Notes under the pieces: model-generated
What the model was told of the DNA's origin: nothing
Seen by the model: the letters and a program-made list of their open reading frames with translations, nothing else
Database searches by the model: none
Part shown: piece after piece, positions 39,447 to 50,300 of the stretch
How the letters are laid out: every line of letters starts with the position of its first letter
Numbering within the stretch: the stretch's first letter is position 1
From: an uncultured Granulosicoccaceae bacterium
Lineage (GTDB): Bacteria > Pseudomonadota > Gammaproteobacteria > Granulosicoccales > Granulosicoccaceae
Direction: 5' to 3'
NCBI GenBank assembly: GCA_937930305.1
Contig: CALGLE010000035.1
Span: forward strand, 50,065 to 114,064
DNA length: 64,000 nucleotides
Program-made: the position numbers and the translations under genes

Positions 39447-41195
39447 CTACTGCGGGTCAATGTGCATGAGAATCATCTGCACGGATACATTTCCGCGATA
39501 ACGATTCACCGACAGCTCAAATACCGCATGCACGACTTGTCCTGCATTAAAGGTTCGATTGTCACCAAAAGCGATGCTCGGGATGGGCGCTCCAACGGCA
39601 GCGGTTGACTCTTCCACCGGTCTGAGCCGCAGTTGTGCGTGACGATCATTACCCACCAACCTGGAACTCTCAACCACAAATTGCTGGTCAAAAAGGGGGG
39701 CTTCAAACTGCGTACCCCAAGGCGCTGCAAAGGCCAGCAGATTGGTCGTATTCATATTGAAATCCGCAAGCGCCAAAGCGCCGTCTGTTTGGAATTGTTT
39801 GACCGGTAAATTATTATTTAAAACACGAGCCACTTCTTCGTTCAAAGCTTCTGAGAACGCGTCAAACGCATGCGTTTTTAATGTGATTCCCGCCGCCATG
39901 GCATGCCCACCAAATCTTACAACGGCATCGGGCAACAACAAGCTGGTGCGATACAGCACATCGCGAATATTCACCCCAGGTATCGAGCGTGCTGAGCCTT
40001 TTATGCAGTCTCCCTCATCATCAGCAAACACCACAGTGGGTAAATGTAACTGATCTTTCAAACGACCCGCAACAATTCCAATCACCCCTTGGTGCCACTG
40101 TGAATGATGCACCGCGTACGCGAATACTTGATCATCCAGCACCTCAGCTTTGTCTTGCAATTGCTCGACAATAGATTCGGCTTCTTCTTGCATTTCGGTT
40201 TGTATGCTGCGGCGTTGTTCGTTTAATCCTTGCAAAGCTTTGGCGATAAGCTCTGCCTCTTCCGGCGAGTCGGCTAACAAACATTGCACGCCGACGCGCA
40301 TGTCATCAATGCGGCCAGCGGCATTTAAACGTGGGCCAATCACCATACCGATATCGGTTGACGATACGTTTGCTGCGTCCCGACCAGCTACCTGCAAAAG
40401 TGATAACAACCCCGGCACCGCTGAACCGGCACGGATTCGTCGCAGTCCTTGCTCAACTAAGGTGCGGTTAATCGAATCCAGTGGCACCACATCAGCGACG
40501 GTACCGATCGCCACCAGATCTAACCACTCAGCCATACGCACGTTACGTGCTAATCGACCGGCTTCGAGTAACGCTTTCCTCAGGGCAACCAACGTATAAA
40601 ACGCCACCCCAACACCGGCAAGTTTGGCCGATGGAAACGCACTGTCTTGACGCGAAGGATTGACCACGGCGACCGCCTTGGGCAGGGTGTCCCCGGGCAA
40701 ATGATGGTCAGTGACCACAACATCAATGCCTTTCTGCGCGGCGTAGTCAATTGCATCGTTCGCGGCAACACCGTTATCCACCGTGATAATCAAGCTGGGT
40801 TGGTGCTGCTCTATGCCAACATCAATCACCGCAGGTGATAAGCCATAGCCATGCAAGGCTCTATCAGGAATGACGTAGTCCAATTCTGTAAAACCCATAC
40901 TCGCCAAGGCGCGCATCATTAATGCGGTGCTGGTCGCGCCGTCGCAATCGTAATCACCAACGATTAATACGCGTTCGTGTTGTTCATGCGCTTGCACTAA
41001 GCGCTGAGTGGCTTTATCAATATCTGGCAAGTGTTCTGGCCGGGGTAAATCAGCCAAGGAATACGACAATTCGTTCTTATCGCGCACCCCACGAGCGGCC
41101 AGCACGCGATGCAGTACCGCATTGTCATGCAAAGGCTGCGCTGTGCTGGGCACGTTCCGTCGCACAACTTGAATTGAATCACCTGAATTCATCAC
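39447..41195 (-). CDS. recJ: Single-stranded-DNA-specific exonuclease RecJ
   Basis: 5'-3' exonuclease used in recombination and mismatch repair. It is 582 residues, normal length. DHH-family motifs are VGDYDCDGATST, TVDNGVAAN and VVTDHHLPG, and the DHHA1-type motif FGGHAMAAGITL lies near 420. A C-terminal OB-like domain follows. Its start overlaps the stop of the rpfE-like gene by 4 bp (41192-41195). The order rpfE-like, recJ, prfB, lysS resembles part of the Xanthomonas rpf region. Confidence 0.96.
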   Translation of the reverse strand: MMNSGDSIQVVRRNVPSTAQPLHDNAVLHRVLAARGVRDKNELSYSLADLPRPEHLPDIDKATQRLVQAHEQHERVLIVGDYDCDGATSTALMMRALASMGFTELDYVIPDRALHGYGLSPAVIDVGIEQHQPSLIITVDNGVAANDAIDYAAQKGIDVVVTDHHLPGDTLPKAVAVVNPSRQDSAFPSAKLAGVGVAFYTLVALRKALLEAGRLARNVRMAEWLDLVAIGTVADVVPLDSINRTLVEQGLRRIRAGSAVPGLLSLLQVAGRDAANVSSTDIGMVIGPRLNAAGRIDDMRVGVQCLLADSPEEAELIAKALQGLNEQRRSIQTEMQEEAESIVEQLQDKAEVLDDQVFAYAVHHSQWHQGVIGIVAGRLKDQLHLPTVVFADDEGDCIKGSARSIPGVNIRDVLYRTSLLLPDAVVRFGGHAMAAGITLKTHAFDAFSEALNEEVARVLNNNLPVKQFQTDGALALADFNMNTTNLLAFAAPWGTQFEAPLFDQQFVVESSRLVGNDRHAQLRLRPVEESTAAVGAPIPSIAFGDNRTFNAGQVVHAVFELSVNRYRGNVSVQMILMHIDPQ

Positions 41196-42181
41196 TGAAA
41201 CATTTTCGCCAGGCGAGCCAATACCGATGACGACTTCGCAGCCGAAGGCACAAACACGGATCGACAGCCGGTAAGACCATTCAGTTCAGCTTCCGCTGAG
41301 ACATTTGCAGCTAGCAATGCGGTTAAGCGCTCACACCAGTGCGCTCCATGATCTCGTTGTTCGATGAAATCTGGATTGCCATTCATTAACGTCATATCCA
41401 CAACCACATGATGACGGATCGTAGGATCAGCGAAGTTGATCGATGCACAGGCGTCGAGTGATAAACACCGAACTCCCAGCGCTTGGGCTAGACCTTGCGC
41501 GAAGTCGTCATCGGCATAGAGGAGCGTATCGTTTTGGTCAACAGGCACTGGCAGTTCGCCACCGCCCCAAAACCACACACTGTTGATCGTGGGCTCACCC
41601 CGTGCCTGCCGAGCCTGATTGACGGATGATTGATGCAACACCATCTGTGTTTCTGACCACAAGGAGCGCCAGGCTCGAGCCTCTTTCGAACGCGGTAGCG
41701 CCGCCGTCATCGGGTGGCCTTCAACGGCCGAAGGCGGAGCCGCCATCAGGCTTTCTGCGTTTAACCCTTGGTAGTACCAATTTCCGTCGTTGTCGTGTAA
41801 AAATGAGCACGAGTTCTCAATTAGCACTTCATTGAGGTCTGTAAGTAAATCTCGGCTCTCCTGCTGGCTCAGCTCAAGCCGTTGGATTGGGATGAGCTGG
41901 GCATCGTCACTGCCGGCGATAAGATGCACGGGATCGGCGCAAACTAAGGTGTCGGATGGGGGCGCTGCCGAATTCACCGCTAGCCATCGGCAGGAAGCGC
42001 CTGGGATGGCGGCATGGTGCGCATATGAGACGCCCAGTAACTTCGCGAGCGCCATTTCACATGGCTCAATAAGAGGAGCTGGGTGTGGTATGGCACTTGC
42101 CTCATCAGCCCAGCCTGGCAACAGTACCGTCACACGAGCGCAATCTAGCTGCTTGTTTGTGTTGATTATCGGATTGATCAC
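41192..42181 (-). CDS. RpfE-like / phosphoglycerate-mutase-like protein
   Basis: A 329-residue protein with the pattern of the RpfE-type 'regulatory protein' or cofactor-independent phosphoglycerate-mutase-like family found next to recJ. Conserved pieces are CADPVHLIAGSDDAQL in the first half and NSVWFWGGGELP in the second. It lacks a clear catalytic set for mutase activity, so an enzymatic role is uncertain. It overlaps recJ by 4 bp. The 112 bp to the divergent flavoprotein gene holds both promoters. Confidence 0.75.
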   Translation of the reverse strand: MINPIINTNKQLDCARVTVLLPGWADEASAIPHPAPLIEPCEMALAKLLGVSYAHHAAIPGASCRWLAVNSAAPPSDTLVCADPVHLIAGSDDAQLIPIQRLELSQQESRDLLTDLNEVLIENSCSFLHDNDGNWYYQGLNAESLMAAPPSAVEGHPMTAALPRSKEARAWRSLWSETQMVLHQSSVNQARQARGEPTINSVWFWGGGELPVPVDQNDTLLYADDDFAQGLAQALGVRCLSLDACASINFADPTIRHHVVVDMTLMNGNPDFIEQRDHGAHWCERLTALLAANVSAEAELNGLTGCRSVFVPSAAKSSSVLARLAKMFQ

Positions 42182-42293
42182 TTAAATTGATGTTGTCAGT
42201 ACTGAAAATAATGCCACTGAAGCGGAACTCTCACAGAGTGTACTCGTCTTAAAGCCATTCAACGATTCGGCCTGTAACTGTCGAAAGGAAAAT

Positions 42294-44477
42294 ATGAATA
42301 AAAAGCTTCTGCTAATCCTAGGCGCAATCGTTGCGATCATACTGGCGAACGTGTTTGACGTGGGTTCGCTGCTCACTCTCGAGAATATCAAGGCGCAACA
42401 AGCCAAGATTGATGGCATGTATCAGGCTAATCCGTTGCTGTTCGCTGGCGCGTTCTTTCTGATTTATGTTGCCGTGGCCGCGCTCTCTATACCCGGGGCG
42501 GTATTTCTGACGTTACTGAGTGGCGCTATTTTTGGCCTAGGCGTTGGCTTACTGATCGCATCCTTCGCATCCAGCATCGGTGCCACCCTCGCGTTTCTGG
42601 TTTCCCGCTATGTGCTCAGATCATCCGTGGAAGCCAAATTTGGTGAAAAGCTGTACATGATCAATAACAGCGTGGAAAAAGAAGGTGCGTTTTACTTGTT
42701 CACAATGCGTCTAGTCCCCATTTTCCCGTTCTTTCTCGTCAACCTGGTCATGGGTTTGACGAAAATAAAAACATCGGTTTTTTACGTTGTTAGCCAAATC
42801 GGCATGTTGTTAGGCACTTTTGTATTTGTTAATGCCGGCACGCAGCTCGCCAGCATCAACGCCGTGAATGAAATCTTGTCGCCAAAACTCATCATTTCCT
42901 TTGCACTTTTGGGCATCTTCCCCATCGTTGCTAAGAAAATAATCGATTTTGTTAAAGCCCGAAAAGTATATGAAGGCTACGACAAACCTGAACAATATGA
43001 TCGCGACATCGTGGTACTCGGCGCAGGCTCAGGTGGACTGGTAACCGCCTATATTGGTGCTGCCGTAAAAGCCGAAGTTTCGCTAATAGAAAAACACGAA
43101 ATGGGTGGGGACTGCTTAAACACCGGTTGCGTTCCATCGAAAGCACTGATCAAAAGCGCTAAGCTGAAACACAGCATTGATCACGCAGAGAAGTTTGGCG
43201 TGGTTAACGCCTCAGCCGAAGTAGACTTCAAAGCAGCGCTTGAACGCGTGCACGGCGTGGTGGCAAAAATTGCCCCTCACGATTCACCCGAACGCTACCG
43301 AGGTTTAGGTGTGGATGTTATTAAGGGCCAAGGAAAGATTGTTGACCCTTGGCGAGTGGAAGTAAACGGTGAAACCCTAACCACTCGCAACATTGTGGTT
43401 GCCACCGGCGCTGAACCTTTCGTCCCACCCATTCCGGGATTGGATGAGGTGGACTATTTAACTTCGGATAACCTCTGGAATATCGACACGCTGCCACAGA
43501 AGTTGGTGGTGCTCGGTGGTGGACCCATCGGTTGTGAGCTGGCTCAAGCGTTTCAACGATTGGGCAGCCAGGTGACTCAAGTGGAGATGGCCCCGGCCAT
43601 TATGGGCCGAGAAGACCCCGATGTGGCTGAAGTCGTTAAGGCGAAATTTGAAGCCGATGGCATTAACGTTATGGTGGATACCAAAGCGGTGGGCTTTAAG
43701 AAAGACGGTGGTGGAGATGTTTTAATCGCTGAAAAAGACGGCAATAGCCTTGAAATCGAATTCGATAAAATTATTGTTGCTGTTGGCCGCCGAGCTAGAG
43801 TCACCGGCTTTGGCTTAGAAGAATTGGGCATTGGCCTGAATCGAAACGGTACGATTGAACATAACGATTATCTGCAAACCGATTTCCCTAACATCTATGC
43901 GGTGGGGGACGTGGCGGGGCCTTACCAGTTTACGCATACCGCAGCCCACCAAGCGTGGTACGCCGCTGTTAACTCACTGTTTGGCTCACTGAGAAAGTTT
44001 CGTGCTGATTACCGTGTGATTCCTTGGGCCACATTTACCGACCCGGAAGTGGCACGTGTGGGTTTAAACGAAACCGATGCCAAAGAGAAAAAAATCGCTT
44101 ATGAAGTAACCGAATACGGCATTGACGACTTGGATCGAGCCATAGCGGATGGCACTGACTTTGGTTTTATCAAAGTGTTAACGGTTCCGGGCAAAGACAA
44201 AATTCTGGGCGTCACCATCGTTGGTGAACACGCCGGTGATTTAATTGCCGAATACGTTTTAGCCATGAAGAACGGTATTGGGCTGAATAAAATACTGGGC
44301 ACCATACACATCTACCCCACTTTGGCAGAATCTAATAAGTATGTTGCTGGGGAATGGAAGCGCGCACACCAACCCGAAACGGTGTTGAAGTGGTTGAAAA
44401 AATTCCACGCATGGCGCCGAGGTGAAGGCAAGAAAATCAACAGCGAAATCGCTAACGATGAAAGCTCAGGGGCTTAA
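42294..44477 (+). CDS. TVP38/TMEM64 membrane domain fused to a mercuric-reductase-like flavoprotein
   Basis: A 727-residue protein in two parts. Residues 1-220 are a DedA/TVP38-type membrane domain (AALSIPGAVFLTLLSGAIFGLG; SFASSIGATLAFLVSRY; family motif then RLVPIFPFFLVN). From about 228 a pyridine nucleotide-disulfide oxidoreductase follows, with FAD motif VLGAGSGGLVTAYIGA, redox-active disulfide GGDCLNTGCVPSKALI (cysteines near 273 and 278), NAD motif VVLGGGPIGCELAQAF and C-terminal dimer domain IHIYPTLAESNKY. No metal-binding Cys pair of a mercury reductase is seen at the end. This fusion is known in Proteobacteria; the substrate is unproven. AAAGGAAAAT precedes the ATG. Confidence 0.9.
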   Translation: MNKKLLLILGAIVAIILANVFDVGSLLTLENIKAQQAKIDGMYQANPLLFAGAFFLIYVAVAALSIPGAVFLTLLSGAIFGLGVGLLIASFASSIGATLAFLVSRYVLRSSVEAKFGEKLYMINNSVEKEGAFYLFTMRLVPIFPFFLVNLVMGLTKIKTSVFYVVSQIGMLLGTFVFVNAGTQLASINAVNEILSPKLIISFALLGIFPIVAKKIIDFVKARKVYEGYDKPEQYDRDIVVLGAGSGGLVTAYIGAAVKAEVSLIEKHEMGGDCLNTGCVPSKALIKSAKLKHSIDHAEKFGVVNASAEVDFKAALERVHGVVAKIAPHDSPERYRGLGVDVIKGQGKIVDPWRVEVNGETLTTRNIVVATGAEPFVPPIPGLDEVDYLTSDNLWNIDTLPQKLVVLGGGPIGCELAQAFQRLGSQVTQVEMAPAIMGREDPDVAEVVKAKFEADGINVMVDTKAVGFKKDGGGDVLIAEKDGNSLEIEFDKIIVAVGRRARVTGFGLEELGIGLNRNGTIEHNDYLQTDFPNIYAVGDVAGPYQFTHTAAHQAWYAAVNSLFGSLRKFRADYRVIPWATFTDPEVARVGLNETDAKEKKIAYEVTEYGIDDLDRAIADGTDFGFIKVLTVPGKDKILGVTIVGEHAGDLIAEYVLAMKNGIGLNKILGTIHIYPTLAESNKYVAGEWKRAHQPETVLKWLKKFHAWRRGEGKKINSEIANDESSGA

Positions 44478-44530
44478 GGATTCTTACCCGCAGGTGTTGA
44501 AACACAAACGGTTTAGCTGACACCAACCGC

Positions 44531-47212
44531 TCAGCTGACGATGATTAATTCTGGTTCACCGATGTGAATGCCTTGAACAAAATCAGCGCCTGCGTCTCTT
44601 GCCGCATTCATCAGCCGTGGAGATTCAATGTGTTCCGCCACGGTGCGCTTACCCATTGATCGAGTGATATCACAGATGGCCTTCACCATGGTTAAGTCGG
44701 TGGGGTCATCAAGAATATCTCGCACCAACAAGCCATCAATTTTTAAGAAATCGATCGGTAGCTTTCGTAAGTAGCCAAACGATGATAGGCCCGAACCAAA
44801 GTGATCAATTGAGAAACGGCAACCAATACCGGTGAGTTCTTGCATAAAAGTTGAGGCCGCAGAGAGGTTTGCAATGGTGGAGGTTTCACCCATTTCAAAG
44901 CAAAACTGTTCCGCCCGCATTCCTGAATCGGTCACTTGGTGTATCAACCACTGAGAAAATTCTGAATCCGTGAATGAGCCACTGGATAAATTGATCGATA
45001 CATGGCGAAGTTCTCGGCGTAGCGCCTCATTTTGCATCACCCATCGAATGGTGAGTTCGACAATGCGCCGATCCAGAGATGAGGATAAGCCATACCGTTC
45101 GGCTGCCGGGTAGAACGATGAGGGGCTAACAATGCTGCCATTAGGTAGTTCTAAACGCGAAAATACTTCATAACGTGCGCCATCCGGCTGATCGACCAAA
45201 GGCAAGATTTTTTGCGCTGCCAAACGAACCCGATTTTGCTCTAAGGCAGAGTTGATTTCTTCAACCCATTGAGTCGCGACTTTTCGATTACTGTTGTTAC
45301 CCTCACCGTCTCGATACACAACCACTCGGTTGCGGCCTTCGTCTTTCGCGATGTAACAGGCCGCATCAGCGGCACGAAAAACCGCTTCTAGATTTTCCCA
45401 GCGATCATCCACAACCACCAAGCCAACGCTAACCCCAACGGTGAACGTATGTTCCCCCCAAGGGAACTCAAAATTTTCAACTTCGTGTCGAATTTGATTG
45501 GCTAGCTTAATGGCCTCTGCCACCTTGCAGTGGTACAAAAACACACCGAATTCATCACCACCTAATCGCGCTAACACGTCACTTTTACGCACCAAACTGT
45601 TGAACAATTGCGCCAACTGACGCAGCAGTTCGTCACCAGCTTCATGGCCACTGGTGTCGTTAACAACCTTAAAGCCATCCAAATCCATAAAGCACATGGC
45701 ATGAGCTGCCCGTGAATTACGTGATGATTCCAACGCTTCTTCCACATTGGCTTCAAACGCACGCCGATTCACCAAACCAGTTAAAGCATCGTGGTTGGCA
45801 TGATATTCAATGGCTTCTGTTTTTCGCACCGAACTGGTGACATCACAGATCGTGGCGCGATAGCCCTTAAAGTTATCAGCGGAGTCGTATACAGGCATGC
45901 CGCTGTATCGGAACACTCGAGTTTCTCCATCAACCAACCAGCGAAACTCAACATCGCGAAACGGTTGTTGGTCAGCCAGTCGAGTTACGTGCTCATCCCA
46001 ATGATCAGCGTTATTAACATTGGCCGGCATTTCCAACCATTGCTGGAATGATCGGCCTACCAACTGATCGTTATCTATGCCCAGCACTTTCTGCACATGC
46101 GAGGACACCATGCGAAACACCAAACGCTCATCCATCTCCCAGAAACAATCGGCTGTGGCCTTAACAAAATCATGGTAGCGCTGGGCGACCGCTGCCAATC
46201 CGGATGCGCCGTAACTTTTGGTGTTGACAGCTGTTGTTGGAGCGACATTTGGCGATGGCTCAGGTGCAACGGCCAGATCAGACTCGAAAGTGCTCGTAAC
46301 CGGATTCACTAAACCGGCATTCGTTGCGATTGGTTCATTAACGGCCACATCGCGTTGGATTTCATCCAGTTGTTCACGCATTCTTTGCGCATCACTCGGA
46401 GGCTGCAGCTGAACATCTCCATACGCTGCGCCAACGGTGTTGTTTGATGCGGGCCCCATGTCGATGAACGATAACAGTGTGGCTTGGGTAGACCCCCAAT
46501 TCACCAAGGCAGATCGTGTGATTAATCGCACGCCGTGCCCGTCTCTACGGCGCACCGTTACACGAGCACGAGCCGATTCGGCAGGGTCTGTAGCGCCGGT
46601 TAGCGCATCACGATTTAGATGAATGATTTGTTCGCGAGTGAATATGTTGTCCAATACTGCGGTGGATTGCAGGTGATCAACACTGTCATACCCTAAGGTT
46701 TTGGCGGCGGCATCGTTGGCGAATAAGACTTCACTTTCATTAATGATCAGACTGCCTTGCAGGCCTTCTTTCACCAACAACTCGTAGTCCACTGTGATGG
46801 CGGAGCGACGCGTGCCCAAGGACGGCCCGCCAACCAATCGAATGTCGATGCCACGAACCACGTTCCCATCGCCAAGAACCGGCGTACGCACAATCATGGC
46901 CGCGGTGGCGTGGGCTTGATTCGCACTATCACCCAAGCGAATGGTATTGATGTCGGCTTTGGCCGATTGCAGGGTTTGGGTGTCCAAGCTCATTTGCTGA
47001 CGCGCAACTGCTTCGGGCAGGAGGTCGAGATCGGTTCGGCCAATGACCTCATCAGGCGAGCTACAACCCAAGCTTTGGGCGTAGGCCATCGAACACGCGC
47101 GATAGATCAGGCTGGCGTCTTTTAACGCCACACAATCACTCGGCGGTTTTACCGCCGCCATAGTTTCTGTCGACTGCATCATGCGGTGACCCATACCCTT
47201 GTGTTCGATCAT
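44531..47212 (-). CDS. PAS/GGDEF/EAL-type cyclic-di-GMP protein with altered EAL
   Basis: An 893-residue cytoplasmic signalling protein without an obvious membrane helix. There are PAS-like regions near 25-115, 140-250 and 345-465 (FWEMDERLVFRMVSSHVQKVLG). The GGDEF domain (475-640) keeps the catalytic GGDEF near 551 and an RxxD inhibitory site five residues before it (RKSD). The EAL domain (645-893) is degenerate: YEVFSRL stands where EALLR is expected, MGETS replaces ITE, and DDFGTG has become DHFGSG (about residue 803). I predict cyclase activity with a non-catalytic, possibly regulatory EAL. The start is uncertain; other ATGs are near. It ends convergent with the flavoprotein. Confidence 0.88.
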   Translation of the reverse strand: MIEHKGMGHRMMQSTETMAAVKPPSDCVALKDASLIYRACSMAYAQSLGCSSPDEVIGRTDLDLLPEAVARQQMSLDTQTLQSAKADINTIRLGDSANQAHATAAMIVRTPVLGDGNVVRGIDIRLVGGPSLGTRRSAITVDYELLVKEGLQGSLIINESEVLFANDAAAKTLGYDSVDHLQSTAVLDNIFTREQIIHLNRDALTGATDPAESARARVTVRRRDGHGVRLITRSALVNWGSTQATLLSFIDMGPASNNTVGAAYGDVQLQPPSDAQRMREQLDEIQRDVAVNEPIATNAGLVNPVTSTFESDLAVAPEPSPNVAPTTAVNTKSYGASGLAAVAQRYHDFVKATADCFWEMDERLVFRMVSSHVQKVLGIDNDQLVGRSFQQWLEMPANVNNADHWDEHVTRLADQQPFRDVEFRWLVDGETRVFRYSGMPVYDSADNFKGYRATICDVTSSVRKTEAIEYHANHDALTGLVNRRAFEANVEEALESSRNSRAAHAMCFMDLDGFKVVNDTSGHEAGDELLRQLAQLFNSLVRKSDVLARLGGDEFGVFLYHCKVAEAIKLANQIRHEVENFEFPWGEHTFTVGVSVGLVVVDDRWENLEAVFRAADAACYIAKDEGRNRVVVYRDGEGNNSNRKVATQWVEEINSALEQNRVRLAAQKILPLVDQPDGARYEVFSRLELPNGSIVSPSSFYPAAERYGLSSSLDRRIVELTIRWVMQNEALRRELRHVSINLSSGSFTDSEFSQWLIHQVTDSGMRAEQFCFEMGETSTIANLSAASTFMQELTGIGCRFSIDHFGSGLSSFGYLRKLPIDFLKIDGLLVRDILDDPTDLTMVKAICDITRSMGKRTVAEHIESPRLMNAARDAGADFVQGIHIGEPELIIVS

Positions 47213-47334
47213 CTAGCAAAGGAATTATGCTCAACGTCCGAGTATAGGACACACACCCACGATCGACCCACGACCAGTTGGCAAGGATGACTTCAAATTG
47301 AGGCAATTCAAGCACTTGGGAATTTGGCAAATAA

Positions 47335-50300
47335 TTACAAATTCCTGCGGTACTGCCCCCCAACGGCAAAGAACGCTTCTGTGAGCTGCCCAAGAGAGCA
47401 CGTCTCTGCTGCATGGACCAGTTCAGCGAAAACGTTATCGCCCATGATAGCGGCCTGCTGCACCCGAGCAATCGCCGCTTTACTTTGCGTTGCATGCCGT
47501 TTTTGAAAATCTGCTAAACGCTCAATTTGGCTAACTTTTTCTGCCTCATCTGAGCGGGCCAACACCATATCTTGCGTCGGTGCAGGCTCGGCAGGAAGAA
47601 AGGTATTCACCCCGACGATGGGTAATGAGCCATCATGCTTTTTATGTTCATACAGCATGGATTCATCTTGAATCTTGCCACGCTGGTAGCCTGTCTCCAT
47701 CGCACCAAGCACCCCACCCCGATCAGAGATCCGATCAAATTCTGTGAGTACTGCCGATTCCACTAAATCGGTCAGTTCATCAATGATGAAGCTACCTTGA
47801 TTAGGATTTTCGTTTTTCGCTAAGCCCCATTCGCGGTTAATGACCAACTGAATGGCCATCGCACGCCGCACCGATTCATCCGTGGGTGTCGTGACTGCTT
47901 CATCGTAGGCATTGGTGTGTAACGAATTACAGTTATCGTATATCGCTATGAGCGCTTGCAAGGTGGTACGTATGTCATTAAACGCCATCTCTTGAGCGTG
48001 CAACGATCGCCCACTGGTCTGAACGTGATATTTCAATTTTTGGCTGCGTTCATTGGCGCCATACCGCTCACGCATGGCGACCGCCCAAATACGACGCGCC
48101 ACACGGCCCAGAACGGTGTATTCGGGATCCATACCGTTACTGAAGAAGAACGATAAGTTCGGCGCGAAATCATCAATGGGCATGCCACGGGACAAGTAAC
48201 TTTCAACATAAGTGAACCCATTGGCTAAAGTTAAAGCCAACTGAGTGATGGGATTCGCACCCGCTTCAGCAATGTGATACCCCGAAATGGAAACAGAGTA
48301 GAAGTTCTTTACCTCGTTCTCGATGAACCATTCCTGAATGTCGGCCATCATTTTCAAGCTGAATTCAGTGGAGAACAAGCACGTGTTCTGACCTTGATCC
48401 TCTTTTAAAATATCCGCTTGAACGGTGCCTCGAACGGATTTAAACGTTTCAGCACGTAAAGCGTTTAACTCATCATCAGACGGCTCACGATTTTCCCGAT
48501 CAGTGAATGCTTTTATTTGCTGACGTACGGCTGTTATAAAATAGAAAGCCAAAATCGTGGGCGCAGGCCCATTGATGGTCATCGAAACCGACGTCATAGG
48601 ATCGGTTAAATCAAATCCATCGTATAGGGCTTCCATGTCTTCAACAGTGGCAATAGACACTCCGGAGTTACCCACCTTGCCGTAAATATCGGGGCGTACC
48701 GCAGGATCATTCCCGTACAGCGTGACCGAATCAAAAGCGGTGGATAAACGCTTAGCCGGTGAATGTTCAGATAGGGCTTTGAATCGACGATTGGTTCGAA
48801 ACGCGTCCCCTTCCCCGGCAAACATACGAGTGGGATCTTCACCCTGGCGCTTGAACGGAAAAACACCAGAAGTAAACGGGAAAAAGCCCGGCAAATTCTC
48901 ACGTCTCAGCCAGTGCAGTAAATCACCGTGATCAGAATAGTTTGGTGTTGCTACCCGCGAAAATTCGGTTCCGCTAAGCGATTCCATCGTTGTTTCTTTA
49001 GTACCCGCACGATAGCGTTGTTTTGTTTCAGGCCATTGGGCGAGTAGGCTTAACGATTCTTTAGAGACGTCCGCTTGCCGATGTTGCATCAAGGTATGAA
49101 GCGATTCAGACGGGTCATCACCTAGGAGTTGCTGTGCACTTTGCAGGTGTTGCAATTCGCGCACAAGCTGCGCTTGCGACTGAGTTTCGTGGTGATAATT
49201 TCGAATACTGTCAGCGATATCGGATAGATAGCGTTGACGGTTTTGAGGAATGATGTCTTGCACTCGACTACTACAGCGAACATTGGGATTGGCCAATGCA
49301 CCCGGCTTGTGAGATAAGCCTTTATCAGACAGCGCTTGCATCACCGCGTGATACAAAGAACTCACGCCATCGTCGTTAAAGCGCGCCGCCATGGTGCCAA
49401 ACACCGGCATAGAGTCCGATGAATCAGAGAACGCTTCTCGATTTCTTTGCACTTGTTTTTGCACATCACGAAGCGCATCTTCAGCGCCTTTGCGATCAAA
49501 TTTATTAATCGCGACCACATCAGCGTAATCGAGCATATCGATTTTTTCTAGCTGACTGGCCGCACCGAATTCAGGTGTCATAACATATAAAGACGTATCA
49601 CAGTACGGCACAATGCCCGCATCACCTTGGCCAATGCCCGGCGTTTCAACAATGATTAAGTCCACACCACTTAAACGACACGCATCCAACATCAGCGGCA
49701 GGCAGGCAGGCACCTCACCGCTGGCGTCCCGCGTGGCAATCGATCGCATATAAATGCGCTCATGATCAATCGCATTCATACGGATTCTGTCACCCAATAA
49801 AGCGCCACCACTTTTGCGTCGAGTGGGGTCAATGGCCAGAAGCACAACCGATAAGCGGTCGCTTTGATCAAAGCGCAAACGCCGCACAAATTCGTCAGTG
49901 ACAGAAGATTTTCCAGCGCCGCCCGTGCCGGTAATGCCCAACACAGGAACCGTCCGCGAGACATCCGAGGCGGCCTTTTTTAGTTGATCAATCGCTGTGT
50001 CAGTGAGTTCTTTGTTTTCAATCGCCGTGAGTAACGTGGCCAGAGGTCGATGTTGTTCAGTTTGAAAGGATTGATGTTGAGCTGTGAACAAGGGGGTTGC
50101 TGCGTTGTTTTTTGATTCAGCGCGATACGAGGCTACCCGAGTGGCCGCGGTAGCAATCATGTGTTCAATCATCCCCACAAGGCCGAGTTCCTGCCCGTCC
50201 TCGGGTGTATAAATGCGTGCCACACCGTAGTCGTGTAATGCCTGAACTTCTGCAGGGATGATGACCCCACCGCCACCGCCAAACACAGGAATGTGACCTG

